From Janthinobacterium aquaticum (GTDB taxonomy: Bacteria; Pseudomonadota; Gammaproteobacteria; Burkholderiales; Burkholderiaceae_D), in NCBI RefSeq assembly GCF_009208565.1, contig NZ_WFLK01000011.1:1-64000 (forward strand): a stretch of 64,000 bases of DNA, read 5' to 3'. Positions within the stretch are counted from its first letter, which is position 1. Each line of letters starts with the position of its first letter. The translations under genes and the position numbers were made by a program. Positions 37,863 through 46,389 of this stretch are shown here, piece by piece. The notes under the pieces were generated by a model that saw only the letters and a list, made by a program, of their open reading frames with translations, did not search any database and had not been told where the DNA came from.

Positions 37863-38741
37863 ATGACTTACTGCATAGGCATGCGCCTGAACCAGGGCCT
37901 GGTGTTTTTATCGGACAGCCGCACCAATGCCGGCGTGGACCAGGTGGGCACTTTCCGCAAGATGAGCGTGTTTGAAAACCCGGGCGAGCGCATGCTGGTG
38001 CTGATGACGGCCGGCAATCTGTCGATTTCGCAAGCGATCCGCCAGATCGTGGCCGAACATATCGACAGCAACGGCCTGAGCATCTGGAACGTTGCCAGCA
38101 TGTATGATGCGGCGCGCATCGTGGGCGAAGCGGTGCGCACCGTGCACCAGCGCGAAGCGAAGGCGCTGGCCGACTGTGGCATCGACTTCAATGTCAGCAT
38201 CATCGTGGGCGGGCAGATCGGCGCCGAGCGCTGCCGCCTGTTCCAGGTCTATTCGGCCGGCAACTTCATCGAGTCGCACGATGAAACCACCTACTTCCAG
38301 ATCGGCGAGGCCAAGTACGGCAAGCCGATTATCGATCGCGTGATCACGCCGGCCAGCACCCTGGACGAGGCGGCCAAGTGCGCGCTGATCTCGATGGACT
38401 CCACCTTGAAATCAAATATCTCGGTCGGCCTGCCGCTCGACTTGCTGGTGTATGAAGCCGGTAGCCTGGCCGTCACGCGCTTTGTCACCATCGACGAGAA
38501 AAACCGCTATTTCCGCATGATCCGCGACACCTGGGGCGAGCAGCTCAAAAGCGTGTTTGAAAACATGGATAACCCGGTATGGGATGTGGCGCCTGGTACA
38601 GACGGCAGATCCTTGGCTTCCTGCAGCACCGCCGGCAAACCTGTGCGCATGACCATGCCGGCGCAGCTGGGCAACACCGCACAGCCGACCACGCCGATGC
38701 AGTCGCTGGCGCAGCAGGTACATAACGGTCGCCAGCACTGA
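37863..38741 (+). CDS. Anbu (ancestral beta subunit) proteasome-related peptidase
   Basis: 292 residues from the ATG at 37863. After removal of Met the mature protein starts with Thr1 (TYCIGMRLNQGLVFLSDSRT), the N-terminal nucleophile of proteasome-fold hydrolases; Asp17 and Lys32 complete the usual site. The N-terminus corresponds to the Anbu family (also called BPH). It is longer than HslV (about 175) because of the Anbu C-terminal extension, and the last 45 residues are Pro/Thr/Gln-rich and probably flexible. Known Anbu assemblies are open rings without an unfoldase. It closes the operon with the ATP-grasp, alpha-E and transglutaminase genes. Confidence 0.93.
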   Translation: MTYCIGMRLNQGLVFLSDSRTNAGVDQVGTFRKMSVFENPGERMLVLMTAGNLSISQAIRQIVAEHIDSNGLSIWNVASMYDAARIVGEAVRTVHQREAKALADCGIDFNVSIIVGGQIGAERCRLFQVYSAGNFIESHDETTYFQIGEAKYGKPIIDRVITPASTLDEAAKCALISMDSTLKSNISVGLPLDLLVYEAGSLAVTRFVTIDEKNRYFRMIRDTWGEQLKSVFENMDNPVWDVAPGTDGRSLASCSTAGKPVRMTMPAQLGNTAQPTTPMQSLAQQVHNGRQH

Positions 38742-38763
38742 AACAAGGCGAGCTTGATGCGGC

Positions 38764-38782
38764 GCGCACGCAACACGTGCGC
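38764..38782 (+). terminator. Hairpin after the Anbu operon
   Basis: GCGCACG (38764-38770) and CGTGCGC (38776-38782) pair around CAACA, 22 nt after the Anbu stop. No T tract follows, so it may be a weak terminator or an mRNA 3' stabiliser. Confidence 0.4.
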
Positions 38783-38808
38783 CGCTGGACAACTGGCGCT
38801 GTACGTGT

Positions 38809-38849
38809 TTTCATGACAATATAAATAACAGTATTTATATTGCATGAAA
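38809..38849. promoter_or_regulatory. 41-bp AT-rich palindrome directly before the adaptor-hydrolase gene
   Basis: CAATATAAATA (38817-38827) and TATTTATATTG (38832-38842) pair perfectly around ACAG, extended outward by TTTCATG (38809-38815) and CATGAAA (38843-38849) with one bulged A at 38816. It ends 9 bp before the ATG at 38859, overlapping its ribosome site region. Strong operator or mRNA hairpin. Confidence 0.8.
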
Positions 38850-38858
38850 GGTTGCGCC

Positions 38859-40244
38859 ATGGACCTGATTTCATCCGCTCTTGTTGTCGCCATTGCCCAT
38901 GGTGCGCCGGCACGCGTACCGCGCCCTGTTGCCGAACGCTATGCGCAGCTAAAGTCGGCTATCGCCCGCTTCCCTAACGCTGAGCAGATACTGGCCATCG
39001 TGGCCGAAATGGAAGCCGAAGGCGGCCGGCAGCAGCAAGAACCGTTGCGCCTGGCGCTGGCGCGAGCGCTGTCGGTGGCCAAGGTGCCCGACGATATGGC
39101 CACGCTGTTTGCCGCGCAGGCGCTGCTGGACTTGCTTGAACGCACCACTGACGCGGCCTCGGCCGATTCGGCAGCAGCATCGGAAGCATCAGCGGCACCA
39201 CAGATGCAGGCCACGGGCGAAGCCGACCAGGCTGGCGTGGTGTCGAACTATGCCGTGGTGCGCACCTATTTCGCCACCGACCGTCGGCGCGAGATCGGCC
39301 AGCCGCCGGCGCAGCGCTTTTCCAGCGCACGCTCGGGCGACGTGGCCGGCCCGGTGATCAGCTATGGCGTGTGCGATATCAGCATTCCGCGCGATCATCG
39401 CATGGGCCAGCTGGAGTCGCCTTCGCTGTGGCGGCTGGAACTGCGTGAAAATCCGGCCCGCCATGTGGTGCTGCTGACGGCCGAAGTGCAGCAGCGCGAC
39501 CAGTTTTTCAGCAGCCTGGCCGCCACCATCGCCGCCTCCAAGCGCCGCAGCGCCTTTGTTTTCGTGCCCGGCTACAACGTCACGTTCGAGGATGCAGCGC
39601 GCCGCACGGGCCAGATGGCCTACGATCTGGGCTTCGACGGCGCGCCGGTGTTCTACAGCTGGCCGTCGCAGGGCGAACTGGCCGACTACACGGTCGATGA
39701 AAACAATATCGATTGGAGCACGCCGCACCTGACGGCGTTCCTGGCCGACTTCCTGCAAAAAACCGACGCCGCCTGCATCTACCTGATTGCGCACAGCATA
39801 GGCAGCCGCGGCCTGGCGCGGGCCGTGGCCGAACTGCACGCTACCGAGCCGGCGCTGGCGCAAAAGATCACCGAAATCATCCTGACCGCGCCCGATATCG
39901 ACGCCGACGTGTTTCGCCATGATATTGCACCGCGCCTGCGCAGCAGCGGACGTCCGCTGACGCTGTATGCCTCGTCGGAAGACCTGGCGCTGGCCGCCTC
40001 GAAAGCCGTGCATGGCCATGCGCGCGCCGGCGACAGCGGCGCCGGCATGCTGATACTGCCAGGCATGGAAACGGTCGACGCAACCGGCGTCGATACCGGC
40101 TTCGTCAAGCATGCCTACTTTGCCGAGCAGCGCTCGACCCTGTCCGATATCTATTACCTGATCCACAATAATGCGCGCGCCGACCAGCGTTTCCTTGACG
40201 CCGTCGATGGCCCCGGCGGGCGCTACTGGACGTTCAGGCGTTAG
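38859..40244 (+). CDS. Alpha/beta hydrolase (DUF900-type) with N-terminal helical adaptor-like domain
   Basis: 461 residues from the ATG at 38859. Residues 1-95 form a helical domain ('AERYAQLKSAIARFPNAEQI', 'PLRLALARALSVAKVPDDMA') that resembles N-terminal domains I have seen on bacterial NLR-like and effector proteins; this is from memory of the pattern. A Ser/Ala linker (96-125) leads to the DUF900 hydrolase: 'YFATDRRREIG', 'VFVPGYNVTFEDAARRTGQM', 'YSWPS', Ser313 in 'LIAHSIGSRGL' and acid Asp346 in 'TAPDID', with a late 'KHAYF' His. A lipase or esterase activity is probable. It has its own palindrome upstream. No partner protein is evident. Confidence 0.85.
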   Translation: MDLISSALVVAIAHGAPARVPRPVAERYAQLKSAIARFPNAEQILAIVAEMEAEGGRQQQEPLRLALARALSVAKVPDDMATLFAAQALLDLLERTTDAASADSAAASEASAAPQMQATGEADQAGVVSNYAVVRTYFATDRRREIGQPPAQRFSSARSGDVAGPVISYGVCDISIPRDHRMGQLESPSLWRLELRENPARHVVLLTAEVQQRDQFFSSLAATIAASKRRSAFVFVPGYNVTFEDAARRTGQMAYDLGFDGAPVFYSWPSQGELADYTVDENNIDWSTPHLTAFLADFLQKTDAACIYLIAHSIGSRGLARAVAELHATEPALAQKITEIILTAPDIDADVFRHDIAPRLRSSGRPLTLYASSEDLALAASKAVHGHARAGDSGAGMLILPGMETVDATGVDTGFVKHAYFAEQRSTLSDIYYLIHNNARADQRFLDAVDGPGGRYWTFRR

Positions 40245-40375
40245 CGCTTCGTCGCACGTCACGCCCGGGCGGCGCGTGCGTGGTAAGATACGACAAACTA
40301 CGGCATGGCGCCGAAACGGCGAAACGGTCGCCAGTGCCTTTGTGCCATCTGTGCCGGCCCTCTGCAAGCAATATT

Positions 40376-40798
40376 ATGTTGACAACTACTTCCCCGCAAG
40401 CCGAAACGCTGATCCGCAGTACCAACGCCCGCGTCACCAAGACCCGCGTCAAAGTGCTCGACTTCCTGATGGCGCACAGCCAGTCGCTGACGCACCATGA
40501 AATCCAGCAGGCGCTGTCGCAGGACAGCGATATCGATTCCGTCACGCTGTACCGCGTGCTTGAATGGCTGACCGAAAACGAGCTCGTGCATCGCATTGCC
40601 GGCGCCGACCAGGTGTGGCGCTTCAGCGCCGGCGCCGGCCACCAGGCGCACGAGCACGCGCATTTCCAGTGCAACAAGTGTGCAACCGTCACCTGCTTCA
40701 ACGAAGTCAAGCTGCCGCCGCCGGTCGCCTTGCCGGAAGGCTTCAGCGGCGGCGACGTCGACTACCTGATCAAGGGACTCTGCCCACGCTGTAAATAA
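40376..40798 (+). CDS. zur: Fur-family zinc-type regulator (Zur-like)
   Basis: 140 residues from the ATG at 40376; the frame is open back to 40280 with a non-family extension. The winged helix ('VTKTRVKVLDFLMAHSQSLT', 'DIDSVTLYRVLEWLTENELV') and the dimer domain with structural-zinc pairs 'CNKC' and 'CPRC' and the His-rich 'HQAHEHAHFQC' are typical of Fur/Zur. Adjacent to two COG0523 GTPases, which in many bacteria are Zur targets, so Zur is the better name than Fur. Its last 29 bp overlap the end of the opposing CobW gene. Confidence 0.75.
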   Translation: MLTTTSPQAETLIRSTNARVTKTRVKVLDFLMAHSQSLTHHEIQQALSQDSDIDSVTLYRVLEWLTENELVHRIAGADQVWRFSAGAGHQAHEHAHFQCNKCATVTCFNEVKLPPPVALPEGFSGGDVDYLIKGLCPRCK

Positions 40799-41816
40799 AT
40801 TCAGCGCTGGCCCGTTCATGCGGTGTGACACCGGCCACGCAGCGGTCGAGTCCGCGTGTGAGCATCTCGCGCGGCAAATTGCGGCCGATAAACACCATGG
40901 TGCTGGCACGCGTTTCGCCTTCGCCCCAGTCAGCCCCCAATTCGCTGCCCATCAGCATATGCACGCCCTGGAACACGGCGCGGCACGGTGCATCGGCAAT
41001 GTACAGGATGCCTTTGTAACGCATCAGGCTGCTACCGTACAGCTGCACCACGGCGTCGAGAAAATTTTCCACCTGATACAGGTCCAGCGGCTGCGGCTGG
41101 TGATAGACAAACGACTGCACCCCGTCGCCGTGGCGGTGCCCCATATCCCCAAGGAAGTCGGGTTCCAGTGCCAGCCGCGCATCGAGATCAAAGCCTTTGA
41201 CGTCAAGGATATCGCGCAGCGGCACATTGCCAAAACTGACCTTTTGCATGCTGGCGCGGCAGTTGATGGCCAGCAGGCGCTGGCGCAGCGCCGCCAGCGC
41301 CTCCTTGCCGACCAGGTCGGTCTTGGACAGCAGCAGCCGGTCTGCATAGCCAACCTGCTCCTGCGCTTCGCGGTGCGCATCGAGCTGCTGCTGGGCGTGG
41401 CAGGCGTCGATCACGGTCAGGATGGCATCGAGGCGATACCACGCGCTGACGGACGGTTCGGCAAAGAAAGTCTGCGCCACCGGCCCGGGCGCCGCCAGTC
41501 CGGTCGTTTCAATCAGCAGATAGTCAAAGGCGATCTCGCCGGCGCGACGCGCCTGCAGCCGCCCCAGGCTGCGGATCAGGTCGCCGCGCACGCTGCAGCA
41601 GATGCAGCCGTTGTTCATCTCGACGATCTGCTCCTCGTCCTGTTGCACCAGCAAGGCCTGGTCGATGCCGGTGGCCGCGTACTCGTTTTCAATCACCGCC
41701 ATGCGGTAACCATGCTTGCCTTGCAATATGCGCTTGAGCAAGGTGGTCTTGCCGCTGCCGAGAAAGCCGGTAATGATGGTGACCGGTATGCGCTCGTCGG
41801 CCAGCGGCGCGCTCAT
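40770..41816 (-). CDS. COG0523 (CobW-type) GTPase
   Basis: 348 residues. Walker A '[11 protein letters not shown]' (17-27) and the metal site 'NNGCICCSV' with Cys71, Cys73, Cys74 identify the G3E COG0523 family. 'LLLSKTDLV' is the GTP-specificity (SKxD/NKxD) motif. The C-terminal CobW domain carries '[11 protein letters not shown]' and '[13 protein letters not shown]'. These proteins are zinc metallochaperones or cofactor-inserting GTPases. It overlaps the preceding CobW stop by ATGA, so the two are translated together, and its end overlaps the zur gene. Confidence 0.9.
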   Translation of the reverse strand: MSAPLADERIPVTIITGFLGSGKTTLLKRILQGKHGYRMAVIENEYAATGIDQALLVQQDEEQIVEMNNGCICCSVRGDLIRSLGRLQARRAGEIAFDYLLIETTGLAAPGPVAQTFFAEPSVSAWYRLDAILTVIDACHAQQQLDAHREAQEQVGYADRLLLSKTDLVGKEALAALRQRLLAINCRASMQKVSFGNVPLRDILDVKGFDLDARLALEPDFLGDMGHRHGDGVQSFVYHQPQPLDLYQVENFLDAVVQLYGSSLMRYKGILYIADAPCRAVFQGVHMLMGSELGADWGEGETRASTMVFIGRNLPREMLTRGLDRCVAGVTPHERASAEFIYSVGRVP

Positions 41817-43063
41817 GGCAGCACCGCCAGCTCATTCTCGTCTTCATCGATGCGCTGCCACTGCGGGAAAGGATCGGGCAGCTTGCGCCAGGCGCCCTGC
41901 TCCTGCTGCAGTTCCGCCTCGCTCAGCAGGCAGTGCTGCAGCGCCGCTTCGATGGCACGCTGGTCCATTTGCTGGCCGATCAGCACGATCTCCTGGTAGC
42001 GGTCGCCATATTGCGCGTGCCAGTTGGCCTTGATATCGGCCAGCGCGGCGCGTTCGGCGGGCCAGCGCTCGCCCGGCACGGCCGCCCACCACATGCCGAC
42101 CGGTTCGAACTGCATCAACTGGCCGGCGCCGGACAGGCTCGCGACCCACTCGGGGCGGCTGGCCAGCCAGAAATAACCCTTGCTGCGCAGCACGCCAGCG
42201 ATGGGCTGCGTCAGGTAATCGTACAGCCGCTGCGGATGGAATGGGCTTCTGGCGCGGTAGACAAAGCTGGCGATGTCGTAGGTTTGCGTCTCCGACGTGT
42301 GCTCGCCGGCCAGCGCCTGGGCCCAGCCCGGCATGTCGACAGCTTGCTGCAGGTCGAACAGGCCGGTGTCCAGGATGGCATCGAGCGGCACTTGCGATTG
42401 ATTGGTTTCCAGCACGCGCGCGCCGGGGTTGAGCGCCTGCAACAAGGCGCGCACGCGCGCCAGTTCGGCCGCATCGACCATATCGACCTTGTTGAGCACG
42501 ATCACATTGGCAAACTCGATCTGTTCGGTCAGCAGGCTGGCCAGTTGCCGGTCGTCGCCCTCGCCTGCCGTCTCGCCGCGCTCGGCCAGGCTGTCTTCGC
42601 TGTGAAAGTCGTGCAGCAAATTGGCGCAGTCGACCACGGTCACCATGCAGTCGATGCGGGCCACGTCGTTCAGACTGTCGCCATGTTCGTCCGTGAAGTC
42701 GAAGGTGGCCGCGACCGGCATTGGTTCGCCCACGCCGGTCGACTCGATCAGCAGGCAGTCGAAGCGATCTTCGGCTGCCAGCCGGCGCACCTCCTGCAGC
42801 AGGTCGTCGCGCAGGGTGCAGCAGATGCAGCCGTTCGACATTTCCACCAGTTTTTCTTCCGTGCGCGACAGCGCCGCACCGGCAGCGGCAGCGCCTTCGC
42901 GCACCAGGCTGGCATCGATATTGACTTCGCTCATGTCGTTGACGATTACGGCCACGCGCTTGCCGTTGCGATTGCGCAGTATGTGGTTCAGCAAGGTGGT
43001 CTTGCCGGCCCCGAGAAAGCCGGACAGGACGGTGACGGGGAGCTTGCGCTGTTGCTGGTGCAT
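41813..43063 (-). CDS. COG0523 (CobW-type) GTPase, ZigA/YciC-like
   Basis: 416 residues from the ATG at 43063; a few extra upstream codons lack support. Walker A '[15 protein letters not shown]' (15-29), metal motif 'SNGCICC' with Cys79, Cys81, Cys82, then '[10 protein letters not shown]' for guanine recognition. The C-terminal domain with '[20 protein letters not shown]', '[20 protein letters not shown]' is that of the larger zinc-limitation type (ZigA/YciC). It heads the two-gene operon. An AT-rich palindromic region that could be a Zur site lies upstream. Confidence 0.92.
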   Translation of the reverse strand: MHQQQRKLPVTVLSGFLGAGKTTLLNHILRNRNGKRVAVIVNDMSEVNIDASLVREGAAAAGAALSRTEEKLVEMSNGCICCTLRDDLLQEVRRLAAEDRFDCLLIESTGVGEPMPVAATFDFTDEHGDSLNDVARIDCMVTVVDCANLLHDFHSEDSLAERGETAGEGDDRQLASLLTEQIEFANVIVLNKVDMVDAAELARVRALLQALNPGARVLETNQSQVPLDAILDTGLFDLQQAVDMPGWAQALAGEHTSETQTYDIASFVYRARSPFHPQRLYDYLTQPIAGVLRSKGYFWLASRPEWVASLSGAGQLMQFEPVGMWWAAVPGERWPAERAALADIKANWHAQYGDRYQEIVLIGQQMDQRAIEAALQHCLLSEAELQQEQGAWRKLPDPFPQWQRIDEDENELAVLP

Positions 43064-43366
43064 GGAAAATCCTTTCAAGACGACTAAGTATCAAGTTATA
43101 TGCAACTCGATTGCATTTAATAATTATAATGCAGTACAGTTGCATTTGTCTGGAGAGATTTCTTGCGCTTGCGGCATCGTGCCAGGCAGGTCACACGCGC
43201 TGGCAAAAGCAGCGGGATTGCCAATATGGCGGGATGCTTTGCCTTGTATGCGATCAACCTCAGTAAATAAGCTGACTAGATAAGCAGTCATCAAGACGTA
43301 GCAAATGGTGGCCATACTGGACTGGCAAAATCCTGCCGGCATGACCACCTTGATGGAGCACACATC
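43064..43366. other. Intergenic region between CobW operon and Sel1 lipoprotein gene
   Basis: About 300 bp. The left part (43090-43145) is AT-rich and palindromic, listed separately. The remainder (43150-43366) has no frame, RNA gene or repeat that I can support. Confidence 0.5.
43100..43133. promoter_or_regulatory. Candidate Zur operator upstream of the CobW operon
   Basis: TGCATT (43112-43117) and AATGCA (43128-43133) bound a 22-bp AT-rich palindrome, and ATGCAA / TTGCAT at 43100-43116 make a second one overlapping it. The position, 37-70 bp before the first gene, and the Zur-like gene nearby favour zinc regulation. I have no clade-specific consensus to compare. Confidence 0.5.
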
Positions 43367-44068
43367 ATGAAACGCGCTGCTTATCTCCCTGCCCTGCTGC
43401 TGGCCATGCTGGCCTCGACACTGGCGGCCTGCCAGTCTTCGCCGCCGCCGACTGCCGCCGAGATCGAGGCGACTGCCACGCAGGCGCGCCAGGCCGGCGA
43501 CCAGCAGGCCGAGCGGCGCGTGCGCAACTGGGCCGCCAAGGGCATGCCGGTGGCCGAGCGTGAGCTGGCGCTGGTCTACCAGCCGCGTCCCGAGCGGCGC
43601 GACGACGCACTGCGCCTGTTCGAGCAGGCGGCGCGCACCGGTGACGCCGAAGCCGCCTTTGAACTGGGCCAGATGCTGCGCCCTGGTGCGCCGGAGCAAG
43701 CCTGGTCGTGGTACCGCCTGGCCGCACAGCAACAACACGCCAGGGCCGCCTTGATGATGGGCCTGCTGGCCGCCAATGGCGAAGGCGTCAGCAAGGACGC
43801 CACCACGGCCGCGCACTGGCTGGAAGTATCGAGCAAACTGGGCAACCCGCAGGCCATGTTTCTGCTGTATGACGCCTACCGCGAAGGCCGCGGCGTGGAG
43901 CAGGACGCGGCCCGCAGCCAGCAGTTGCTGGAAGAAGCGGCGCATCGTCACTATCCGCCTGCTGTCGAGGAACTGGCCATGACGGTGCAAATTGACGACG
44001 CCACCCACGCCAGCCATCTGCTCAAGCAAGTCAGCGAGCACCGTCACAATCACTGGAACCGTTTCTAA
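43367..44068 (+). CDS. Sel1/TPR-repeat lipoprotein
   Basis: 233 residues. Signal peptide with lipobox 'STLAAC' (Cys22). From residue about 70 it consists of Sel1-like repeats: '[20 protein letters not shown]', '[20 protein letters not shown]', '[20 protein letters not shown]', '[20 protein letters not shown]'. Such proteins serve as periplasmic adaptors. It stands alone between two 300-bp gaps. Partner unknown. Confidence 0.88.
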   Translation: MKRAAYLPALLLAMLASTLAACQSSPPPTAAEIEATATQARQAGDQQAERRVRNWAAKGMPVAERELALVYQPRPERRDDALRLFEQAARTGDAEAAFELGQMLRPGAPEQAWSWYRLAAQQQHARAALMMGLLAANGEGVSKDATTAAHWLEVSSKLGNPQAMFLLYDAYREGRGVEQDAARSQQLLEEAAHRHYPPAVEELAMTVQIDDATHASHLLKQVSEHRHNHWNRF

Positions 44069-44370
44069 GCGACCGCTCTGCACCACCGGCTTACTGGCCG
44101 AAAGCCCAGTGGCGCGCAGGCGACTTGCTTTTATATACTGACGGCCAGCCTGGTGTGTTGGGCTGTTGCCGCACGCTGCGCTATGATCGCGCAGCAGTTG
44201 ACAACAGCTGGCAGGCTGGCAGGCGCTTGCCTGCAAAAAAAGCTACACTACTTTTGCTATTTGGAAATTTTTATTCTGGACCAGCCTCGGTGAGTTCCTG
44301 CTCAGCCCAGCCAGTGTTTGGATACACGCCAGGCTCGTCCGTTGACCTCCCCCTTACAAGAAAGAGTCCG
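44069..44370. other. Intergenic region upstream of the catalase gene
   Basis: About 300 bp. It contains a TTGACA at 44198-44203 but no convincing -10 at the right distance. A frame is open into the catalase from 44125, but has no family similarity. Nothing else recognised. Confidence 0.45.
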
Positions 44371-45807
44371 ATGAATAAGCTGACGACAGCCTTTGGCGCC
44401 CCGGTACCAGACAATCAGAACATCCAGAGCGCCGGCCCGCGCGGCCCGGCCCTGCTGCAGGACGTCTGGTTCCTGGAGAAACTGGCCCACTTCGACCGCG
44501 AAGTCATTCCCGAGCGCCGCATGCACGCCAAGGGTTCGGGCGCCTACGGCACCTTTACCGTCACGCACGACATCACGCGCTACACGCGCGCGAAAATCTT
44601 TTCCGAAATCGGCAAGAAAACCGAACTGTTTACCCGTTTCTCGACCGTCGCCGGCGAGCGCGGCGCGGCTGACGCCGAGCGCGATATCCGCGGCTTTGCC
44701 ATGAAATTCTATACGGAAGAAGGCAACTGGGATCTGGTGGGCAACAATACGCCCGTGTTTTTCCTGCGCGATCCGCTCAAGTTTCCCGACCTGAACCATG
44801 CCATCAAGCGCGATCCGCGCAGCGGCCTGCGCAGTGCCAACAGCAACTGGGACTTCTGGACCTCGCTGCCCGAAGCGTTGCACCAGATCACGGTGGTGAT
44901 GAGCGACCGCGGCCTGCCGCGCAGCTTCCGCCATATGCACGGCTTCGGCAGCCACACCTTCAGCTTCCTGAACGCGCAAAACGAGCGCTTCTGGGTCAAG
45001 TTCACCTTCAAGACCCAGCAAGGCATACAGAACCTGACCGACGCCGAAGCGCAGGACCTGGTCGGCCGCGACCGCGAAAGCTCGCACCGCGACCTGTACG
45101 AAAGCATCGAAAACAAGGACTTCCCGCGCTGGACCATGTATGTGCAGGTGATGCCCGAAAACCAGGCTGGCAGCTACCATCTCAACCCGTTCGACCTGAC
45201 CAAGGTGTGGCCACACGGCGACTATCCGCTGATCGAAGTGGGCGTGCTCGAACTGAACCGCAATGCCGACAACCACTTTGCGGAAGTGGAACAGGCCGCC
45301 TTCAATCCCGCCAGCGTGGTGCCTGGCATCAGCTTTTCGCCAGACAAGATGTTGCAAGGTCGCCTGTTTTCCTACGGCGATGCGCAGCGCTACCGTCTGG
45401 GCGTCAACCACAGCCTGATCCCGGTCAACGCGCCGCGCTGCCCCGTGCACAGCTATCACCGCGACGGCCAGATGCGCACCGACGGCAATATGGGCGGCGC
45501 CACGCCGTACGAACCAAACAGCTACCAGGAATGGGTCGAACAGCCGGACTTCCGCGAGCCGCCTTTGAGCCTGGAAGGCGCCGCCGACCACTGGAACCAC
45601 CGCGTCGACGATGACTATCACTCGCAGCCGCGCGCGCTGTTCCGCCTGATGACGCCGGCCCAGCAGCAGGTACTGTTTGACAACACGGCGCGCGCCATCT
45701 CGGGTGCCTCGCAGCTGGTCAAGGACCGCCATATCGCCAACTGCACCGCCTGTGATCCGGCCTATGGTGCCGGTGTTGCCGAAGCGATCGGGCGCTTGAG
45801 CAGCTAA
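44371..45807 (+). CDS. katA: Monofunctional haem catalase
   Basis: 478 residues from the ATG at 44371 ([20 protein letters not shown]), a normal small-subunit clade 3 catalase. Distal His52 in '[12 protein letters not shown]', Asn125 in '[10 protein letters not shown]' and the proximal '[14 protein letters not shown]' with the haem-ligand Tyr are intact, as are '[14 protein letters not shown]' and '[13 protein letters not shown]' NADPH/structural motifs. It degrades hydrogen peroxide in the cytoplasm. There is no ankyrin-like or other accessory gene with it. Monocistronic. Confidence 0.95.
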   Translation: MNKLTTAFGAPVPDNQNIQSAGPRGPALLQDVWFLEKLAHFDREVIPERRMHAKGSGAYGTFTVTHDITRYTRAKIFSEIGKKTELFTRFSTVAGERGAADAERDIRGFAMKFYTEEGNWDLVGNNTPVFFLRDPLKFPDLNHAIKRDPRSGLRSANSNWDFWTSLPEALHQITVVMSDRGLPRSFRHMHGFGSHTFSFLNAQNERFWVKFTFKTQQGIQNLTDAEAQDLVGRDRESSHRDLYESIENKDFPRWTMYVQVMPENQAGSYHLNPFDLTKVWPHGDYPLIEVGVLELNRNADNHFAEVEQAAFNPASVVPGISFSPDKMLQGRLFSYGDAQRYRLGVNHSLIPVNAPRCPVHSYHRDGQMRTDGNMGGATPYEPNSYQEWVEQPDFREPPLSLEGAADHWNHRVDDDYHSQPRALFRLMTPAQQQVLFDNTARAISGASQLVKDRHIANCTACDPAYGAGVAEAIGRLSS

Positions 45808-45882
45808 TCCAATACGCTCAGCACCACAGCGGCGGCACGGCAATCGCGCCGGGCCGCTGCCAGTTCACACAGATCAAACAGT

Positions 45883-46203
45883 TCACAAGATATCGATCTG
45901 GCCCGTCACGCTGGCGATTACGGGAAAGCCTTCCACCAGGCGCGGCACGCGCTGGCGCACGCCGGCATCGTGCACATACAGCATAATGGCCGGCCGGCCG
46001 TCGGCATGGCGCCCGAGAGCCACGCCCTCCACGCCATCGATGGCCATCAGGGCGCGCTCGTTGCGTCGCCTTGCCGCCTCCAGGCGGCTGGCCTGGCGCT
46101 GCACTTCGCCGGCATCGCCAGCACCAGGTAAATCGGGCAAATACGGCATGGCGGCGTCTTCCTGCACCGCATCAGGTGTATGGATAAATTTACGGTCAGA
46201 CAT
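45883..46203 (-). CDS. Small partner of the neighbouring serine protease (stand-alone N-terminal-like domain)
   Basis: 106 residues from the ATG at 46203, with AAGGAG before it. The second half, 'MAIDGVEGVALGRHADGRPA' then 'IMLYVHDAGVRQRVPRLVEG' and 'VIASVTGQIDIL', matches the middle part of the protease encoded just upstream ('IQGVAISLG...PALTLYVAE...VPVQIVVTGLIDA'). This suggests a shared domain, present here alone. It is 186 bp downstream of the protease gene on the same strand. A role as a regulator or inhibitor is inference. Confidence 0.7.
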   Translation of the reverse strand: MSDRKFIHTPDAVQEDAAMPYLPDLPGAGDAGEVQRQASRLEAARRRNERALMAIDGVEGVALGRHADGRPAIMLYVHDAGVRQRVPRLVEGFPVIASVTGQIDIL

Positions 46204-46389
46204 GATTTTCTCCTTCCACGGCCATCCCGTGGCGCAAGCTGGTGCGCCCGGCCCCGCCTGCTGCATCATCCGAAGGTGATGACGGGCAGCCCGCTGGACA
46301 TGCAGAACAGCCCATTCATGATCGTGCAAACGAGGCCGCCGTGCAAGCGCGCCACGTGCGTTCCTTGACACCGGTTGAGCCGTTGCAGT

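Noticed and set aside
43124-44236. 370-codon minus-strand frame across the Sel1 lipoprotein gene
   Set aside because: The sense lipoprotein has a lipobox and repeats; the antisense product shows nothing.
44125-44370. N-terminal extension of the catalase
   Set aside because: Catalases of this clade start at the equivalent of 44371; the extension is Cys-rich and unrelated.
44302-45843. 513-codon open frame antisense to the catalase
   Set aside because: Shadow of the catalase codon pattern; no motif or ribosome site.
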